The notes below the pieces were generated by a model. That model did not search any database, had not been told where the DNA came from, and was given only the letters and a program-made list of their open reading frames with translations. A program made the position numbers and the translations under genes. Shown here piece by piece: positions 1 through 7,605 of a stretch of DNA of 64,000 bases (position 1 is the stretch's first letter; every line of letters starts with the position of its first letter). Source of the stretch: Bacillota bacterium. GTDB taxonomy: Bacteria > Bacillota_I > Bacilli_A > RF39 > UBA660. The stretch is taken from contig SVAL01000002.1 in NCBI GenBank assembly GCA_015059405.1, positions 1 to 64,000 on the forward strand, in the 5' to 3' direction.

Positions 1-39
1 TTGTGCTTTCTTTTCTTTAGTTAATTGTTTATAATTCAT
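1..39 (-). CDS. Start of a CDS cut by the window edge
   Basis: Only the first 13 codons (MNYKQLTKEKKAQ) are inside the window. The start is supported by a strong AAGGAGG ribosome binding site about 7 nt upstream. The N-terminus (aromatic residue, then LT, then a charged K/E stretch) resembles the start of IS30-type transposases, but 13 residues cannot decide it. The gene follows a terminator at 81-106, so it is a separate transcript from the small membrane protein gene upstream. Function is unassigned. Confidence 0.6.
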   Translation of the reverse strand, partial: MNYKQLTKEKKAQ

Positions 40-41
40 AT

Positions 42-70
42 AGGAGCCTCCTTGCCGGGATTTGGCTCCT
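42..70 (-). promoter_or_regulatory. Inverted repeat around the ribosome binding site of the edge gene
   Basis: A 7-bp inverted repeat (AGGAGCC ... GGCTCCT, 15-nt loop) spans the leader of the truncated gene and partly includes its AAGGAGG Shine-Dalgarno. It could limit translation initiation, or be part of a mobile-element end. Seen directly; its role is inference. Confidence 0.35.
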
Positions 71-80
71 TTTATTTTAT

Positions 81-106
81 CAAAAAAGCCGCACCAGGTG
101 GTGCGG
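81..106 (-). terminator. Rho-independent terminator
   Basis: On the minus strand an 8-bp GC-rich stem (CCGCACCA / TGGTGCGG) is followed by CTTTTTT. It ends the transcript of the small membrane protein gene just upstream. Confidence 0.85.
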
Positions 107-138
107 TTGAAATTTCAATTTAAGAAATAACATTTCTG

Positions 139-459
139 TTATTTATTTATACTTATAACTGCAACCGCTATTATTAAAACTATTATTAATAAAGTAAAGA
201 TATAAGCCAAGATTACTTTTTTATTTTCTTCTGATTCTTCACGATCAGCACCATATAATGAAGAAGCATAATCTCCCTCATCATACTCTACACTATTAGT
301 ATTAGTAAGAGGCTTATAATTTTCATACATATCTTCTTCTTTATAAGTCTTGCTATCTTTTTCATATTCTTCTTTATCTATATCCGTAAAATACATAGTA
401 TCTTCTTCTACATTTAAATTTCTAATATCTAAATTTTCAAAACTATTATCATCTTTCAT
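139..459 (-). CDS. Small tail-anchored membrane protein, unknown function
   Basis: A 106-residue protein with an acidic, Tyr/Asn-rich N-terminal region of about 75 residues and one C-terminal hydrophobic segment (about 80-103) ending in a short basic tail. This predicts a tail-anchored protein with most of its mass in the cytoplasm. The ATG at 459 is chosen because AGGTGA lies 6 nt upstream; an in-frame GTG three codons earlier would overlap that site. I do not recognise a family. It follows rseP with a short gap. Confidence 0.6.
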   Translation of the reverse strand: MKDDNSFENLDIRNLNVEEDTMYFTDIDKEEYEKDSKTYKEEDMYENYKPLTNTNSVEYDEGDYASSLYGADREESEENKKVILAYIFTLLIIVLIIAVAVISINK

Positions 460-528
460 AAACTTCACCTATTCTGTAACAATTATATCAAATAAAAGAA
501 AAAAGAAAAAGACATTAATCTTTTTCTT

Positions 529-1596
529 TTATTTAAATATTAATTTAAATATATCATTACCAGTAATATATATAGCTAGAATTATAATTAATATAAAACC
601 AACAGTATTTATTAAATTCTCAGTTTCAGCTTTTATTGGTTTACCTTTAATCTTTTCAACTAATAACAAGAATATTCTTCCACCATCAAACGCTGGGAAT
701 GGAATTAAATTTAAGAAACCAACATTAATACTTAATAAAGCAGTTAATTGAAGAAGAGTTAAAACACCATATCCCTTTGCATCATCAACAACAGTATAAA
801 TACCAACTGGACCACTTAAATTATTAACACTAACTCCACCAGTAAATAAATTACCAAGAACTATTACCATTTGTCTTAATATAGCACCAGCTTTTTCAAA
901 ACTAAATCTAATAGCTGCAAGGAACCCTTCTTCATATTCAGCTTTAAACTCTAATCCATAATAATATCCTTCTACCCCATCTTTTTCTACTTTAATAGGT
1001 TTAATAGAATAATCCTTAATATTACCTTCACTATCTTTAATTTTTAAATCAAGATTACTACCTACTTTATTTAAAGTAATATAAAGTTGAACATCATCAA
1101 TAGTAGGAGTCTTATGACCATTTACTTCTAATATTTTATCTCCAGCTTCGATTCCTGCTATTGCTACTGGATAATCTTTAGTAACCCCTCCAATAACTGG
1201 ATCCATTATTTGAGCACCACCAAATAATCCTACAAAAAACAAGAATAAGAAAGCTAAAATAAAGTTATTACCAGCACCAAAAAACAAAATCAAAAATCTT
1301 TGCCAAATTGGTTTTGCGAAAAATTTTCTATTTCTAGGAATCTTCTTTCCTTTTTCATCAGTTTCTTCTCCGTCTTCTCCAGCCATAGCACAAAAACCAC
1401 CTATTGGAATTGCTCTAATAGAATAAACTGTTTCTCCCTTTTTCTTACTAAAAATCTTTGGTCCCATACCAAGCGCAAACTCATGTACAAAAACACCAAA
1501 TTTCTTAGCCCATATAAAATGTCCAAACTCATGGACTAATATAATTATCCCAAGAATTAAAACAAAATATATTAATGTAATAAAAGTATTTATCAT
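529..1596 (-). CDS. rseP: RIP metalloprotease RseP (site-2 protease)
   Basis: A 355-residue intramembrane zinc metalloprotease that cleaves transmembrane anti-sigma factors or signal-peptide remnants. The HEFGH zinc motif sits in the first transmembrane helix (residues 22-26), a PDZ-like segment occupies roughly residues 125-210, and the third zinc ligand region reads NLIPFPAFDGG near residue 300, the family's NPxxDG-type motif. The start follows GGTGAT. It overlaps the cdsA stop by 4 nt (ATGA), so the two are translationally coupled, in the common uppS-cdsA-rseP order of Firmicutes. Confidence 0.93.
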   Translation of the reverse strand: MINTFITLIYFVLILGIIILVHEFGHFIWAKKFGVFVHEFALGMGPKIFSKKKGETVYSIRAIPIGGFCAMAGEDGEETDEKGKKIPRNRKFFAKPIWQRFLILFFGAGNNFILAFLFLFFVGLFGGAQIMDPVIGGVTKDYPVAIAGIEAGDKILEVNGHKTPTIDDVQLYITLNKVGSNLDLKIKDSEGNIKDYSIKPIKVEKDGVEGYYYGLEFKAEYEEGFLAAIRFSFEKAGAILRQMVIVLGNLFTGGVSVNNLSGPVGIYTVVDDAKGYGVLTLLQLTALLSINVGFLNLIPFPAFDGGRIFLLLVEKIKGKPIKAETENLINTVGFILIIILAIYITGNDIFKLIFK

Positions 1597-2393
1597 AAAA
1601 TCACCAAAAATAATAAGAATCCTAATACTACAAATATCGCACTATCTAATCTATCTAATATACCACCATGTCCTGGAATTAAATTAGAGAAATCTTTTTC
1701 ACCATAATGTCTCTTAATTGCTGAGAAAACTAAATCTCCTAATTGCCCAATAATACTTAATGTTAAAGTCATAATAATTAATATAAATAAATTCAAATCT
1801 GGATCAATCGCTGTATTAAAGAAAACACTTCCAAAAACAGTTCCCCATAATGCACCACCAAAGAAACCTTCCCAAGTCTTCTTAGGAGATATTTTAGGGG
1901 CAAGTTTATTTTTACCAATAAATCTACCTGTAATTAAAGCAAATGTATCAGTCATTATTGTAATCAAGAAAAGATAAATTATGTAAAATAAACTTTCATT
2001 TCTAATTAATAACAATAAATTCATACTTAAACCAATAAACAAAGTTGCACCAATCATAAATAAAGCATCATCTACACTATATTTCTTATCATCATTAATA
2101 AACACTATAGGTAGTATAAATATAAATATCATAAATGCTACTATTCTATAATCAATATCTAAAGTTAAATAATTAGATGTACAATTATTTAAAGTTAAAA
2201 ATCCCCCTAATAAATATCCAAACATTTCAATTAATATTGGTACTTCTTTTTGTTTCTTCTTCACTTTAAAAATTTCATGTAATCCAATTAACGATATAAG
2301 TAACATAAGTATCGCAAAAGGAATACCTCCAGTTAAAAGCAAAGGAACAAAAATAAGCAACATGACTAAAGCACTAATAATTCTAATTTTCAT
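1593..2393 (-). CDS. cdsA: Phosphatidate cytidylyltransferase
   Basis: Makes CDP-diacylglycerol from phosphatidate and CTP, the branch point of phospholipid synthesis in the membrane. The 266-residue protein is polytopic and carries the family signature near its C-terminus (KDFSNLIPGHGGILDRLDS, with the conserved HGG.LDR.DS). The start follows GGAGG located inside the last codons of uppS, only 3 nt from the uppS stop. The TGA stop shows UGA is not read as Trp in this genome. Confidence 0.93.
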   Translation of the reverse strand: MKIRIISALVMLLIFVPLLLTGGIPFAILMLLISLIGLHEIFKVKKKQKEVPILIEMFGYLLGGFLTLNNCTSNYLTLDIDYRIVAFMIFIFILPIVFINDDKKYSVDDALFMIGATLFIGLSMNLLLLIRNESLFYIIYLFLITIMTDTFALITGRFIGKNKLAPKISPKKTWEGFFGGALWGTVFGSVFFNTAIDPDLNLFILIIMTLTLSIIGQLGDLVFSAIKRHYGEKDFSNLIPGHGGILDRLDSAIFVVLGFLLFLVIL

Positions 2394-2396
2394 ATT

Positions 2397-3089
2397 CTAA
2401 CCTCCAAATCTTCTTTTCCTATTATTATACTCATCTATTGCTAAATCATATTCTTTTTCATTAAAATCTGGAAAATAAACATCTGTAAAATATAATTCAC
2501 TATAAGCAAGTTGATATAACATAAAATTACTTATTCTTTTTTCTCCACTAGTTCTAATCATTAAATCTATTGGTGGTAAATCTTGATATAAATAACTATT
2601 AAAATCTAAATTAGATAAATCAACTTTCCCATCTTTATAATCAGCAGCTATTTTCTTACAAGCATCTTCTATTTCAGCTTGTCCTCCATAATTAAAACAA
2701 ATATTAAAAGTACCAACAGTACCATTTCTTGTTTGTTCTTCTATTTCTAAAATAGTATCTAAAACATCTTTTCTTAAATTATCTTTTCTACCAGAAATAA
2801 TAACCCTAATACCATTTTTAACAAACTTACTACAAGTAGATTTAAATCCCTTAATAATTAAATCCATTAAATATGTAACCTCTTCTTCTTCACGTTTAAA
2901 GTTTTCAGTCGAAAAAGCAAAAACACTTAAATATTTAACTCCTGTACCAAATATATACATACCAATCTTTTCTAGAGTTTTACTACCTTCTAAGTGCCCC
3001 ATACTAGGACTCTTACCATTTTCTTTAGCCCATCTCCTATTACCATCCATAATAATCGCAACATGATTAGGAACTTTTATATTATCCAT
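2397..3089 (-). CDS. uppS: Undecaprenyl diphosphate synthase
   Basis: cis-Prenyltransferase that extends farnesyl-PP with isopentenyl-PP to the C55 lipid carrier for wall and surface glycans. HVAIIMDGNRRWA near the N-terminus holds the catalytic Asp. FAFSTENF and the C-terminal RTSGE..ISNFMLYQ..YSE block are also conserved. Start is set at the ATG with AGGTG 6 nt upstream; the longer reading frame begins at a GTG inside that ribosome binding site. 230 residues, usual for the family. Dxs further along the window supplies precursors. Confidence 0.93.
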   Translation of the reverse strand: MDNIKVPNHVAIIMDGNRRWAKENGKSPSMGHLEGSKTLEKIGMYIFGTGVKYLSVFAFSTENFKREEEEVTYLMDLIIKGFKSTCSKFVKNGIRVIISGRKDNLRKDVLDTILEIEEQTRNGTVGTFNICFNYGGQAEIEDACKKIAADYKDGKVDLSNLDFNSYLYQDLPPIDLMIRTSGEKRISNFMLYQLAYSELYFTDVYFPDFNEKEYDLAIDEYNNRKRRFGG

Positions 3090-3185
3090 CTTTATCACCT
3101 ATATTAAATATTATAATATATTTTTATAATTACTACAACAAAAGAAAAAAAGAATTAAATTTAATTCTTTTTATTTTTCTATATA

Positions 3186-4013
3186 TTATTTTAAAACTTT
3201 AACTTTAGATACATCTAAAGAATTAGGATAATAAGCACCTGCAAAATTACGTCCCTTTTTCTTAGGATCATTTCTAACACCATTATTAGAATAATAGTTA
3301 GAATTAGTCAAAGTATCATCCATATTCCAATATATATCTTTTTGTTTTATACCAGTTGATATAAGTTGTTTAAAAATAGCTTTTCTAATATCTATATTAT
3401 AATAAGTATTTTTATCCATTGTATGAACTTCACTAATAGATTCTCGCCAAACCTCTTTATTTTTGACAAAACTCGGAAAAGAATCATATTCCCATTTATC
3501 AGAAATACAACTACTTACATAAACTTTAACATCACTACAAGTAGTACCAAATTCCTTTTCTAATGCTAAAAATATATTTATAGGCAACAAATTGTCGACC
3601 ATCTCAGCACTACAATGACCTAATGCTGTTGCTCCATGCTTCTTATCATTCATAATAATAACTGGACAATCAGCTATAGGATGACCTACTACAACTCCCG
3701 GAGTATTTTTAGTAATAATTAAAATATCCTCCGGAATATCAAGTAACCATCCATCATCATATAACGAAATAATTTCTGGAGTTAACACACAATAAGACCC
3801 ATCTTTAAAAGTTTGACTAGCCATAAAAAACTTTTTATAATCAAAATCATTTTCTTTCCCTAATTTTTTTCTTTTCTTTAAAAAACTAGCTTGTCTCTTT
3901 TCTAAAGTCATCTTCATCGGATAAAATCCAGCAGCTGTATTCATCGTACCAAACTTATTACCAACATCTAAAATTCTAACATCACCTAAACATCTATCCC
4001 CATTAATTAACAT
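3186..4013 (-). CDS. Polyphenol oxidase/laccase-domain protein (YfiH/PgeF family, divergent)
   Basis: 275 residues. The centre reads IADCPVIIMND....TALGHCSAEMVDN, which matches the metal-binding DC.P......H core of the YfiH/PgeF family (multicopper-like laccase domain). The C-terminal part keeps the family's layout (SSCISDKWEYDSF, later a YYSNNGVRNDPKKKGRNFAGAYYP tail where relatives have an S-R-R...GR segment). The usual AHAGWRG helix is replaced by LGHCSAEM, so substrate and activity may differ. Its position directly after mraZ, 17 nt away, suggests cotranscription. Confidence 0.7.
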   Translation of the reverse strand: MLINGDRCLGDVRILDVGNKFGTMNTAAGFYPMKMTLEKRQASFLKKRKKLGKENDFDYKKFFMASQTFKDGSYCVLTPEIISLYDDGWLLDIPEDILIITKNTPGVVVGHPIADCPVIIMNDKKHGATALGHCSAEMVDNLLPINIFLALEKEFGTTCSDVKVYVSSCISDKWEYDSFPSFVKNKEVWRESISEVHTMDKNTYYNIDIRKAIFKQLISTGIKQKDIYWNMDDTLTNSNYYSNNGVRNDPKKKGRNFAGAYYPNSLDVSKVKVLK

Positions 4014-4030
4014 AAAAACACCCGTTTAGA

Positions 4031-4471
4031 TTATTTAGAACCAAGTTGTTTTAACTTAGCATCTTTTCTTGCTTGAAGACTTTCTTGATATACTTCTTTA
4101 TTAGCATAAAATCTAATTTCATCAAAACATCCTACAACAAAAGCAGAACCAATTAAATTAGCCTCAGCACAAACTTCAACACCTAAACCAAGTCTACCTT
4201 GTTTATCAACACTAACAACACCAATACTATTAAATAAGAAATCTCCAAGTTCTTCTAACTTCTCTTCTCTTTCTTTAGGATCAGCATCGATATACTTTCT
4301 ACCTAATCTTTGAATACTCTCTTCGCTTCGTGCAATAACACAATTTTTATCATCAGAATAAAATAAATATAATTTTTCCCCTGATTCTACACCAGTATTC
4401 TTAGCTGGTAAAAAACATCTACCCTTAGCATCTACTGAAATTGTTTTTGTAAATAACATAGTATCAAACAT
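4031..4471 (-). CDS. mraZ: MraZ-like transcriptional regulator
   Basis: 146 residues with two SpoVT/AbrB-like half-repeats containing the MraZ signatures VDAKGRCFLPA (near residue 15) and VDKQGRLGLG (near residue 90). MraZ binds direct repeats in its own promoter and normally heads the division and cell wall (dcw) cluster. Here rsmH, ftsL and mraY are absent and the next gene is a YfiH homologue. Start is placed at the ATG with GGGGGTGG 5-6 nt upstream; a longer TTG start would include the ribosome binding site. Confidence 0.85.
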   Translation of the reverse strand: MFDTMLFTKTISVDAKGRCFLPAKNTGVESGEKLYLFYSDDKNCVIARSEESIQRLGRKYIDADPKEREEKLEELGDFLFNSIGVVSVDKQGRLGLGVEVCAEANLIGSAFVVGCFDEIRFYANKEVYQESLQARKDAKLKQLGSK

Positions 4472-4562
4472 ACTATCCACCCCCAATTAGTGCTCATATT
4501 ATACCATAAAACATCAAAAAAGTCAAACAACTGTTCAAAACAAAAAAAGAACCAAAAGGTTC

Positions 4563-4811
4563 TTAAAAACTATCTATATTAATTTTTACTTTTTTATTAT
4601 CTGATAAAAAACTACTTGCTTGCACTAAAGTTCTAATAGCATTAGCACATTTTCCACCTTTACCAATTACTCTTCCCATATCTTCACTATCAATCATAAC
4701 TTGAATAAGAATTTCATTTTCTTCATCAGTAGGAAATTCTTTAACACTAACTGAATCTTTATGTAACGCAAGAGATTTTACGATTTGTTCTGTTAAAGAT
4801 ATTAAATCCAT
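4563..4811 (-). CDS. khpA: KhpA, KH-domain RNA-binding protein
   Basis: An 82-residue single KH domain with the GxxG loop in MGRVIGKGGKCANAIR. In Firmicutes KhpA pairs with KhpB/EloR to bind RNA and affect cell elongation. It starts 2 nt after the rpsP stop, the usual rpsP-khpA arrangement, and has only a weak ribosome binding site of its own, so translational coupling is likely. Confidence 0.9.
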   Translation of the reverse strand: MDLISLTEQIVKSLALHKDSVSVKEFPTDEENEILIQVMIDSEDMGRVIGKGGKCANAIRTLVQASSFLSDNKKVKINIDSF

Positions 4812-4813
4812 AA

Positions 4814-5089
4814 TTACTTAACTTCTTTCTTAGATTCTGCGAACTTCTTCATAACACCAGCTTGACTTAATAAACTTCTAACTGTGTCAGTAGGTTCAGC
4901 ACCATTACTTAACCATTTTAATGCAACTTCTTCATTTACATTAATTGTAGCTGGTTGAGTTAATGGATTATAAGTTCCAACTAATTCAATATATTGACCA
5001 TCTCTAGGACGTCTTGAATCACTAGCAACAATTCTATATACAGGTTTCTTCTTAGCACCCATTCTTGTTAATCTTAATTTAACTGCCAT
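4814..5089 (-). CDS. rpsP: 30S ribosomal protein bS16
   Basis: 91 residues beginning [21 protein letters not shown], followed by SRRPRDG and VGTYNPL, all diagnostic of bS16, which stabilises the 16S rRNA 5' domain. Start is placed at the ATG after GGAGGAAAAAAAC; an upstream in-frame ATG five codons earlier overlaps the ribosome binding site. First gene of the rpsP-khpA pair. Confidence 0.96.
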   Translation of the reverse strand: MAVKLRLTRMGAKKKPVYRIVASDSRRPRDGQYIELVGTYNPLTQPATINVNEEVALKWLSNGAEPTDTVRSLLSQAGVMKKFAESKKEVK

Positions 5090-5131
5090 GTTTTTTTCCT
5101 CCATTTCTTCATTCGTATATGATTATATAAT

Positions 5132-5169
5132 ACAAAAAAACTCCTGTCAACCTTTTTTTGTTAACAGGA
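5132..5169 (-). terminator. Rho-independent terminator after prepilin-like gene 1
   Basis: The minus strand folds into a 10-bp stem (TCCTGTTAAC / GTTGACAGGA with one G-U pair) followed by GTTTTTTTG. It separates the prepilin-like gene from rpsP. Confidence 0.8.
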
Positions 5170-5240
5170 TAAATTTAATTATTAATCACATCAATTATAA
5201 TTTAAAAATTACTAATTATTAAATCTATAAAATATTTTAT

Positions 5241-6875
5241 TTAATTAACCCATTTGGGTGGAGTTACTTTAGATTCTGAACCAGCATTAAAGCTTGAATA
5301 ACTTGTTACTTTATCCACATTCCAACTACTACAATCTAGTTTGAATAGCGAACTTCTATACCCTACAACATAAAACATCCTACTCATATCAATAACATTA
5401 CTTGTATCAAATTTATTTCCTAAATCTAAGGTAAATTTTGTACTTGAAAAACCTGTTTGATCAAACATACTACTCATATCAGTAACATTACTAGTATCAA
5501 ATTTGTCACCTAAATTCAATGTAAATATTGTGCTTGAATACCCTGCGTAACAAAACATGTTAGTCATATTATTTACCTTACTTGTATCAAATCTACTACC
5601 AAGTTCTAATAAAAATGACGGATTTGAATATCCTACAAATCGAAACATAGACGTCATATCAGTAACATTACTAGTATCAAACTTGTCACCTAAATCTAAG
5701 GTGAATACTGTACTTGAATATCCTATTCCATAAAACAAATGCCCCATATTATTTACTTTGCTTGTATCAAAATTATCACCTAAATCCAAAGTGAATCTTG
5801 TATTTGAATACCCAGCATATCTAAACATATGTGCCATCGTTTTAACGTTACTAGTATCAAAATTATTTCCTAAATCTAAAGTAAATACAGTACTTGAATA
5901 CCCAGTTTTATAAAACATCTTATACATATTAGTAGTTTTACAAGTATTTAATAAATTAATATTATTAATATTATCAACATTTTTAAAATCAGAAAACAAA
6001 TATGAACTATCTCTATTTGCATATATTTCACCATCACCTTGTATATATAAATTATAAAAAGATGAATCACCAGAATTTTCAACAATATAAGCCATTACTT
6101 TCCCATTACCTGTTTCTGATACATCCCATGATTTATATACATTATCAGGTATATTTATTGTATCTTCAAATGTAATATTTTTTATTTGTTCTCTATATTC
6201 CCAAAAATATGTGTTTTCTGCATATTTAACTAAAGTCATATCTTTAACTTCTTGCTGTACTTGTTCATAATTATTTGCTTTTTGTAAAAGCGTACATGTT
6301 TTTTCACCATCTCCAACATTACCTTCTGTTGTTGCTTTTAATACTTTTAATTGCGTGTCATCATCTACTATAAATCCATTCCAATTAGATTTAGAGGTTA
6401 CATTTTCAATAGATCCATTTCTAGGCCTTTTTATATCAAGATTAGTTTGGATTTGCTTTCCTTGTTCATTTAGTTTTGCTTGAGAAGTTGGATAAAGTCC
6501 ATATCCTGCACTATCTTTAAAAGTATAACCGTATATATAACTTGATGTTTCATCATCGTATTGAACTAATACATATGCCCAATATGCATTACTTGCTTGA
6601 TGCCATTCACCAAATGGATTTGTTCCTCCTCGCTCTAACGCAATACACTCTATTGGTACTGCATATATAGTATTTGCTTCTGTAAATGTATAAGTTAGAT
6701 CATTTACCTCATTTACCATCGCAGTCATATAATTTCCTATTGTTGATACAACTGTCTTTTTTCTAGATTCAGTTATATACTTAGTTACACTTGGTATTGC
6801 TATTGCCATAAGTAAACCAAGTATTACTATTACCGCTAATAACTCTATTAACGTAAAACCTTTTCTATTATTCAT
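5241..6875 (-). CDS. Prepilin-like surface protein 1 with DUF285/BspA repeat head
   Basis: 544 residues. The N-terminus MNNRKGFTLIELLAVIVIL is a class III (type IV pilin) leader: prepilin peptidase would cut between Gly6 and Phe7, leaving Glu at mature position 5, and the hydrophobic helix continues to about residue 30. A stem to about residue 190 is nearly identical in three paralogues of this window. The head has seven roughly 30-residue FDTSNVTDM..MF...GYS..FTLDLG repeats of the BspA/Mycoplasma surface-repeat type (DUF285), closed by a 27-residue cap that also ends paralogue 2. A longer frame starts inside the -10 box and cannot be the real start; AAAGGAG precedes this ATG by 9 nt. Likely adhesin or displayed receptor. 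Confidence 0.88.
   Translation of the reverse strand: MNNRKGFTLIELLAVIVILGLLMAIAIPSVTKYITESRKKTVVSTIGNYMTAMVNEVNDLTYTFTEANTIYAVPIECIALERGGTNPFGEWHQASNAYWAYVLVQYDDETSSYIYGYTFKDSAGYGLYPTSQAKLNEQGKQIQTNLDIKRPRNGSIENVTSKSNWNGFIVDDDTQLKVLKATTEGNVGDGEKTCTLLQKANNYEQVQQEVKDMTLVKYAENTYFWEYREQIKNITFEDTINIPDNVYKSWDVSETGNGKVMAYIVENSGDSSFYNLYIQGDGEIYANRDSSYLFSDFKNVDNINNINLLNTCKTTNMYKMFYKTGYSSTVFTLDLGNNFDTSNVKTMAHMFRYAGYSNTRFTLDLGDNFDTSKVNNMGHLFYGIGYSSTVFTLDLGDKFDTSNVTDMTSMFRFVGYSNPSFLLELGSRFDTSKVNNMTNMFCYAGYSSTIFTLNLGDKFDTSNVTDMSSMFDQTGFSSTKFTLDLGNKFDTSNVIDMSRMFYVVGYRSSLFKLDCSSWNVDKVTSYSSFNAGSESKVTPPKWVN
5325..5945 (-). repeat. Seven tandem DUF285 repeats, about 90 bp each
   Basis: In-frame tandem repeats encode units of 28-30 residues, each beginning with FDTS(N/K)V and ending in FTLDLG(D/N). 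Units are similar but not identical in DNA, so they could recombine with each other and with those of the second prepilin-like gene at 51.8 kb. The repeat length is longer than the canonical 25-26 residue unit. Confidence 0.8.
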
Positions 6876-6903
6876 TTGACACACTCCTTTATTATCTACT
6901 AAA

Positions 6904-6931
6904 ATCATACCCCCCCCCGGTCTTTTGTCAA
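6904..6931 (-). promoter_or_regulatory. Promoter with G9 tract in the spacer (prepilin-like gene 1)
   Basis: The minus strand reads TTGACA (6931-6926), AAAGACC, a run of G that with the adjoining CC boundary fills the spacer, then TATGAT (6909-6904). The homopolymer (positions 6910-6918, nine C on the plus strand) lies entirely between the boxes; the spacer is 16 bp. One added G would give the optimal 17 bp. Both hexamers are near consensus, so spacer length should set promoter strength. Confidence 0.85.
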
Positions 6932-7011
6932 GGTTTTACATCTTCTAACCTTCATATTTACACTATTATTTTTATTTACTATTTTTAATAAAAAAAAGAC
7001 TATTTCTAGTC

Positions 7012-7548
7012 TTATAAAAATTCTTCTTCTACTTCATTATCTATAACTTCTTCTACTTCTTTATCAAGATTCTCTTCTTCATCTAATAAATCCCAATCAT
7101 CATCATCTAAACTATCTACTACTATTTTTACTTTAGTATTACCTACAAGTTCAATTCCTAATTCTTTTTCAATCGTATAAATAATTTTATTACCTTCAAT
7201 ATCAGCTTGAATAACTGTTGGTTGCTTCAAACTCCTTACAATTATTTCTTCATCAGTACCATCTACTTCTTCTTTTTTATTTAATTGAACAACCTCTTGA
7301 TAATTATTACTCTTTCTAACAACATCCGTCTTAGTATTATTATCATATGAATACCATACATTTATATCATAGCTTCCATCGATTTTAATCTTATCATTAT
7401 CTTTATACCCTTTAAAGTTATGATTAATAACCCAGCACCCTAAAATAGTAGTAGGTGTAACATCTAATATAATATCATTAGTAGAAGTAAAATTCTTCTT
7501 CCCCTTACCAATAACGGCCTTAGTAACAATCTCTTTATAATTTGCCAT
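7012..7548 (-). CDS. cotE: CotE-like outer spore coat morphogenetic protein
   Basis: 178 residues. The sequence keeps the CotE layout: YKEIVTKAVIGKGKK at the start, ILGCWVINHNF, then YDINVWYSYDNNTKT, QPTVIQADIEGNKI, VGNTKVKIVV and a highly acidic tail. In Bacillus, CotE organises the outer spore coat. The neighbourhood miaB, ymcA, (zincin), cotE preserves the Bacillus order miaB-ymcA-cotE. No other clear sporulation gene is visible here, so it may be a relic of a sporulating ancestor or have a different role. Confidence 0.8.
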   Translation of the reverse strand: MANYKEIVTKAVIGKGKKNFTSTNDIILDVTPTTILGCWVINHNFKGYKDNDKIKIDGSYDINVWYSYDNNTKTDVVRKSNNYQEVVQLNKKEEVDGTDEEIIVRSLKQPTVIQADIEGNKIIYTIEKELGIELVGNTKVKIVVDSLDDDDWDLLDEEENLDKEVEEVIDNEVEEEFL

Positions 7549-7605
7549 AAAATTCCTCCCATACTAGTTTATGCAAAAAATAAAGAATAAGTTAAAAAAA
7601 GAGAG

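Noticed and set aside
350-751. Plus-strand ORFs such as 350-751, 3366-3563, 34024-34362 and 52588-52836
   Set aside because: They are antisense shadows of well-supported minus-strand genes, lack ribosome binding sites and have no recognisable protein pattern.
1593-2393. Mycoplasma-type code with UGA as Trp
   Set aside because: cdsA ends in TGA at the proper place, and conserved tryptophans (for example in uppS and rseP) are encoded by TGG.
6876-6908. Upstream ATG extension of the prepilin-like genes (starting with MILVDN or MILIDN)
   Set aside because: That ATG is part of the -10 box TATGAT in all copies, so it is not in the transcript. The ATG before KGFTLIEL has AAAGGAG/AGGAG at proper distance.
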